From positions 1 to 6,607 of the forward strand of contig JAJRRE010000293.1 in assembly GCA_024279745.1 (NCBI GenBank): a stretch of DNA of 6,607 nt, given 5' to 3'. This document shows, in pieces, positions 5,079-6,607 of this stretch. The first letter of the stretch is position 1; every line of letters starts with the position of its first letter. The DNA comes from Alphaproteobacteria bacterium (GTDB lineage: Bacteria; Pseudomonadota; Alphaproteobacteria; Rhizobiales; Hyphomicrobiaceae). The position numbers were made by a program, and so were the translations under genes. A model generated the notes under the pieces. It did no database searches. It was not told the origin of the DNA and was given only the letters and a program-made list of their open reading frames with translations.

Positions 5079-6005
5079 ATGCTTAGCGCGTCGCCGCCTC
5101 CCATCCAATGCTCGCAACAATTGCTCGACCAAACCAAATCCCTCCCCGCTATCCGCACCGCCATCGTCAACGCGATCAACGATGTCGCGCTGCAAAGCGC
5201 GCGCGATGCCACTGAGGCCGGGATCATAACGCCGGTACTGATTGGCGAGCGCGCGCAGATGGCGGCGGCGGCACAGTCTATCGGCTGGGACATCAGCCGC
5301 TTTGAACAAATCGAGGCGCTCGATGAAACGGCAGCAGCAAATGCTGGCGCGCAGGCGGCAGGGCGCGGCGACGTTGCGTCCTTGATGAAGGGGCATTTGC
5401 ACACGGACGTGTTCATGCGCGCCATATTAAACCGCGAGGCGGGCCTGCGCCTGGGCCAACCCTTCACGCATATCTTTCATCTGACTTTGCCGGGCGATGA
5501 TGGCGCCCTGCTGCTCACCGATTGTGCGCTTAATCCCGCGCCCGATCTGGAGCTTAAAAAAGCCATCACCCGCAACGCCGTCACTCTGGCCCGTGCCACT
5601 GGAATCGCGCGGCCCAAGGTCGCCGTCCTTTCCGCAACCGAAGTCCCGAATAAGCATATCCCCTCGTCGCTGGAAGCCGATGAGTTAAAACACTGGGCGG
5701 TGAGCGCCATGCCCGACGCAGACCTTGATGGCCCGCTCGCCTTTGATCTGGCGGTCTCGGCTGAGGCCACGCGCATCAAGGGGATTACATCGAACGTTGC
5801 GGGAGCTGCCGACATCATCGTCGTGCCGGAGATTGTTGCCGGCAATGCGCTTTATAAAATGCTGGTGCATTTTGCCGGTGCCTGTGCCGGCGGTATTGTG
5901 CTTGGCGCCAAGGTCCCGATAATTCTCACCAGCCGCGCCGATCCACCAGCCGCCCGCCTCGCTTCAGCCGCCCTGGCCGCCATTGCCGCTCAGTCGCAGG
6001 CATAG
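5079..6005 (+). CDS. Phosphate acetyl/butyryltransferase family protein
   Basis: This cytosolic enzyme transfers an acyl group between CoA and phosphate, normally feeding or drawing on acetate or butyrate kinase. From ATG 5079 it has 308 residues, the size of the stand-alone family. Visible signatures are LMKGHLHTD (102-110), DGPLAFDLAVS (217-227), VAGAADIIVVPEIVAGN (240-256) and ILTSRAD (282-288). DGPLAFD and TSRAD point to the phosphate butyryltransferase-like subgroup, so the acyl group is uncertain. The frame also opens earlier at ATG 5004, but that start follows the terminator T tract by 5 bases and has no ribosome binding site. GAGA near 5069-5072 gives a modest site for 5079. No MaoC domain is fused in front, unlike bifunctional relatives. 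No kinase gene is in the window, and the next gene faces the other way. The stop lies within the first unit of a hexamer repeat. Confidence 0.88.
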   Translation: MLSASPPPIQCSQQLLDQTKSLPAIRTAIVNAINDVALQSARDATEAGIITPVLIGERAQMAAAAQSIGWDISRFEQIEALDETAAANAGAQAAGRGDVASLMKGHLHTDVFMRAILNREAGLRLGQPFTHIFHLTLPGDDGALLLTDCALNPAPDLELKKAITRNAVTLARATGIARPKVAVLSATEVPNKHIPSSLEADELKHWAVSAMPDADLDGPLAFDLAVSAEATRIKGITSNVAGAADIIVVPEIVAGNALYKMLVHFAGACAGGIVLGAKVPIILTSRADPPAARLASAALAAIAAQSQA

Positions 6006-6035
6006 GCATAGGCATAGGCATAGGCATAGGCATAG
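6000..6035. repeat. Six perfect GCATAG hexamers over the acyltransferase stop codon
   Basis: GCATAG occurs six times in a row without change. The first unit supplies the last codon (GCA, Ala) and the stop (TAG) of the acyltransferase gene. As the unit is two codons long, every later copy repeats an in-frame TAG, so gain or loss of copies cannot change the protein while one remains. Confidence 0.97.
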
Positions 6036-6067
6036 GCCTGACTGGTTTTGCAACGTCTGCATAACAA

Positions 6068-6104
6068 AAACCGCGCCTTCGTAGCAAACGAAAACGCGGT
6101 TTGT
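6068..6104. terminator. Bidirectional terminator between convergent genes
   Basis: AAACCGCG (6068-6075) pairs with CGCGGTTT (6095-6102). Inside, after a two-by-two mismatch, TTCGT (6078-6082) pairs with ACGAA (6088-6092) around AGCAA. On the minus strand the stem runs into TTTTTGTTAT, a good terminator for the gene at 6184-6510. On the plus strand it runs into TTTGTAATATTT, weaker but usable for the acyltransferase gene. Confidence 0.82.
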
Positions 6105-6119
6105 AATATTTGCAATCGG

Positions 6120-6166
6120 TTAACTGCTCGCTAAAAAGCACAACTTAGATAAACTAGAGCAGTTAA
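6120..6166. repeat. Ten-base perfect inverted repeat in the convergent gap
   Basis: TTAACTGCTC (6120-6129) and GAGCAGTTAA (6157-6166) are exact complements separated by 27 bases. AAACTAG also occurs twice in direct order (6151-6157, 6165-6171). The repeat lies in the 3' region of the minus-strand gene, before its terminator. It could be an RNA stem, a protein site or a remnant of an inserted repeat. Confidence 0.65.
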
Positions 6167-6174
6167 ACTAGGCT

Positions 6175-6186
6175 TAGCCCGGGCTA
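6175..6186. repeat. Twelve-base palindrome at the stop codon of the small secreted protein gene
   Basis: TAGCCCGGGCTA is a perfect palindrome whose right end (6184-6186) is the TAG stop of the minus-strand gene. GGC (6171-6173) and GCC (6187-6189) extend the pairing with one bulged base. No T tract follows directly on the minus strand. Confidence 0.6.
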
Positions 6187-6510
6187 GCCGCGACGGCAGC
6201 GGCTGTAGCGGCGCCACCAATAGCGCGATCCGGTCCGGCGCGCTTTACGTTTCAACCAGCGACATTTGCGGAAATGGCGATACCGCGGATAGTAACGGTA
6301 ACGCGGGTAATAACGGTAGCGCGGATAATAGCCGTAGGAAAAAGAGAACCTTGGACGGCCGCGCCGCCATCTGCGATGCACCTTGATGATGCCAGATTGC
6401 GCTGCATGTTTTGTTGCAGCCGGGGCAAAAGCTGCGGCCTGAGCAGATGTTTGCGGCACAGCAAATGCCAGCAGCACAGCAAACCCCAAAAGGGTCACGT
6501 ACTTTTTCAT
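6184..6510 (-). CDS. Small secreted Tyr/Arg-rich basic protein
   Basis: This 108-residue product has a clear signal peptide: MKK, a hydrophobic core (about 5-18), and Ala-Gln-Ala (23-25) before a predicted cut at Ala26. The mature part is strongly basic. Residues 61-78 are three copies of YYPRYR. The tail has Cys83, Trp-Leu at 85-86, TGSRYWWRRY (93-102) and Cys105. From memory, a tail with Cys-x-Trp-Leu, TGSxYWW and a final Cys occurs in many small hypothetical secreted proteins of Hyphomicrobiales; the two cysteines could form a disulfide. ATG at 6510-6508 is chosen over an upstream start at 6567 because the signal peptide begins here and GGGAG (6524-6520) lies 9 bases before it. It probably acts in the periplasm or cell surface. 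No molecular role is known; binding to an acidic envelope polymer is only a guess. Confidence 0.82.
   Translation of the reverse strand: MKKYVTLLGFAVLLAFAVPQTSAQAAAFAPAATKHAAQSGIIKVHRRWRRGRPRFSFSYGYYPRYRYYPRYRYYPRYRHFRKCRWLKRKARRTGSRYWWRRYSRCRRG
6280..6333. repeat. Three 18-base tandem repeats coding YYPRYR
   Basis: Units lie at 6280-6297, 6298-6315 and 6316-6333 in the plus-strand direction. They are imperfect at the DNA level, mostly at third codon positions on the minus strand, while the encoded hexapeptide is the same each time. That pattern suggests an older duplication kept by selection on the protein. Confidence 0.85.
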
Positions 6511-6514
6511 AATC

Positions 6515-6607
6515 TTAGTCTCCCGTTGGTTGGTCACGCGCTTCAATGGCGTGGATCGACAAGACAATGGTTCCCAGGGCCTCCAACAACGTGCCAGCGC
6601 TTTGAAG
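6515..6607 (-). CDS. Doubtful C-terminal end of a gene entering from the right edge
   Basis: A minus-strand frame is open from the window edge for 30 codons to TAA at 6517-6515, four bases before the ATG of the small secreted protein gene. The end reads LSIHAIEARDQPTGD. The stop beside the next start would suit an operon, but 30 open codons can occur by chance and I recognise no family. A second minus frame is also open across this stretch. Confidence 0.18.
   Translation of the reverse strand, partial: LQSAGTLLEALGTIVLSIHAIEARDQPTGD

Noticed and set aside
6511..6567. Longer start for the small secreted protein (19 extra residues)
   Set aside because: The extension would bury the signal peptide, and the GGGAG site serves the ATG at 6510.

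Overview
This window looks like a piece of an alphaproteobacterial chromosome, possibly from Hyphomicrobiales or a neighbouring marine order. The evidence is family-level resemblance read by eye: a cysteine synthase of the type I associate with rhizobia, the order cysteine synthase / AlaX / mercaptopyruvate sulfurtransferase, a BioY transporter, a Ptb-like phosphate acyltransferase, and a small secreted Tyr/Arg-rich protein with a tail motif I recall from that order. No search was run, so the placement below class level is weak. Base composition is moderately GC-rich and the genes look native. I see no mobile element, CRISPR array, rRNA or tRNA.

Layout. At the left edge (1-115, minus strand) is the start of an exported protein gene that runs out of the window, with a very good ribosome binding site and a TATAAT box. 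It diverges from a plus-strand run whose leader (about 186-515) is long, GC-rich and repetitive. The run is cysK (516-1574), alaX (1658-2395), sseA (2524-3399), a possible 34-residue ORF (3415-3519) and a single-domain rhodanese (3705-4088). After a 212-base gap comes bioY (4301-4888), closed by a strong intrinsic terminator (4961-4998). Next is a phosphate acetyl/butyryltransferase gene (5079-6005). It faces a minus-strand gene for a small secreted basic protein (6184-6510), with a terminator usable in both directions between them (6068-6104).

How the genes work together. The first four clear plus-strand genes form a sulfur and amino-acid quality-control group. CysK makes cysteine from O-acetylserine and sulfide, SseA and the small rhodanese move sulfane sulfur as protein persulfide, and AlaX removes serine or glycine wrongly loaded on tRNA(Ala). 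BioY imports biotin, and the acyltransferase interconverts acyl-CoA and acyl-phosphate. These two are separate units without their usual partners in view: no EcfA/EcfT genes and no acetate kinase.

The most unusual feature is not a gene. Most gaps carry their own short tandem repeat (about 19, 20, 15, 19, 24 and 6 bases in period, in order along the window), often ending near the next gene's ribosome binding site or sitting on a stop codon. One similar 18-base repeat lies inside a coding region. I did not find a clearly new biological system. The repeat habit, the small secreted protein and the unlisted small or partial ORFs are the parts most worth checking.
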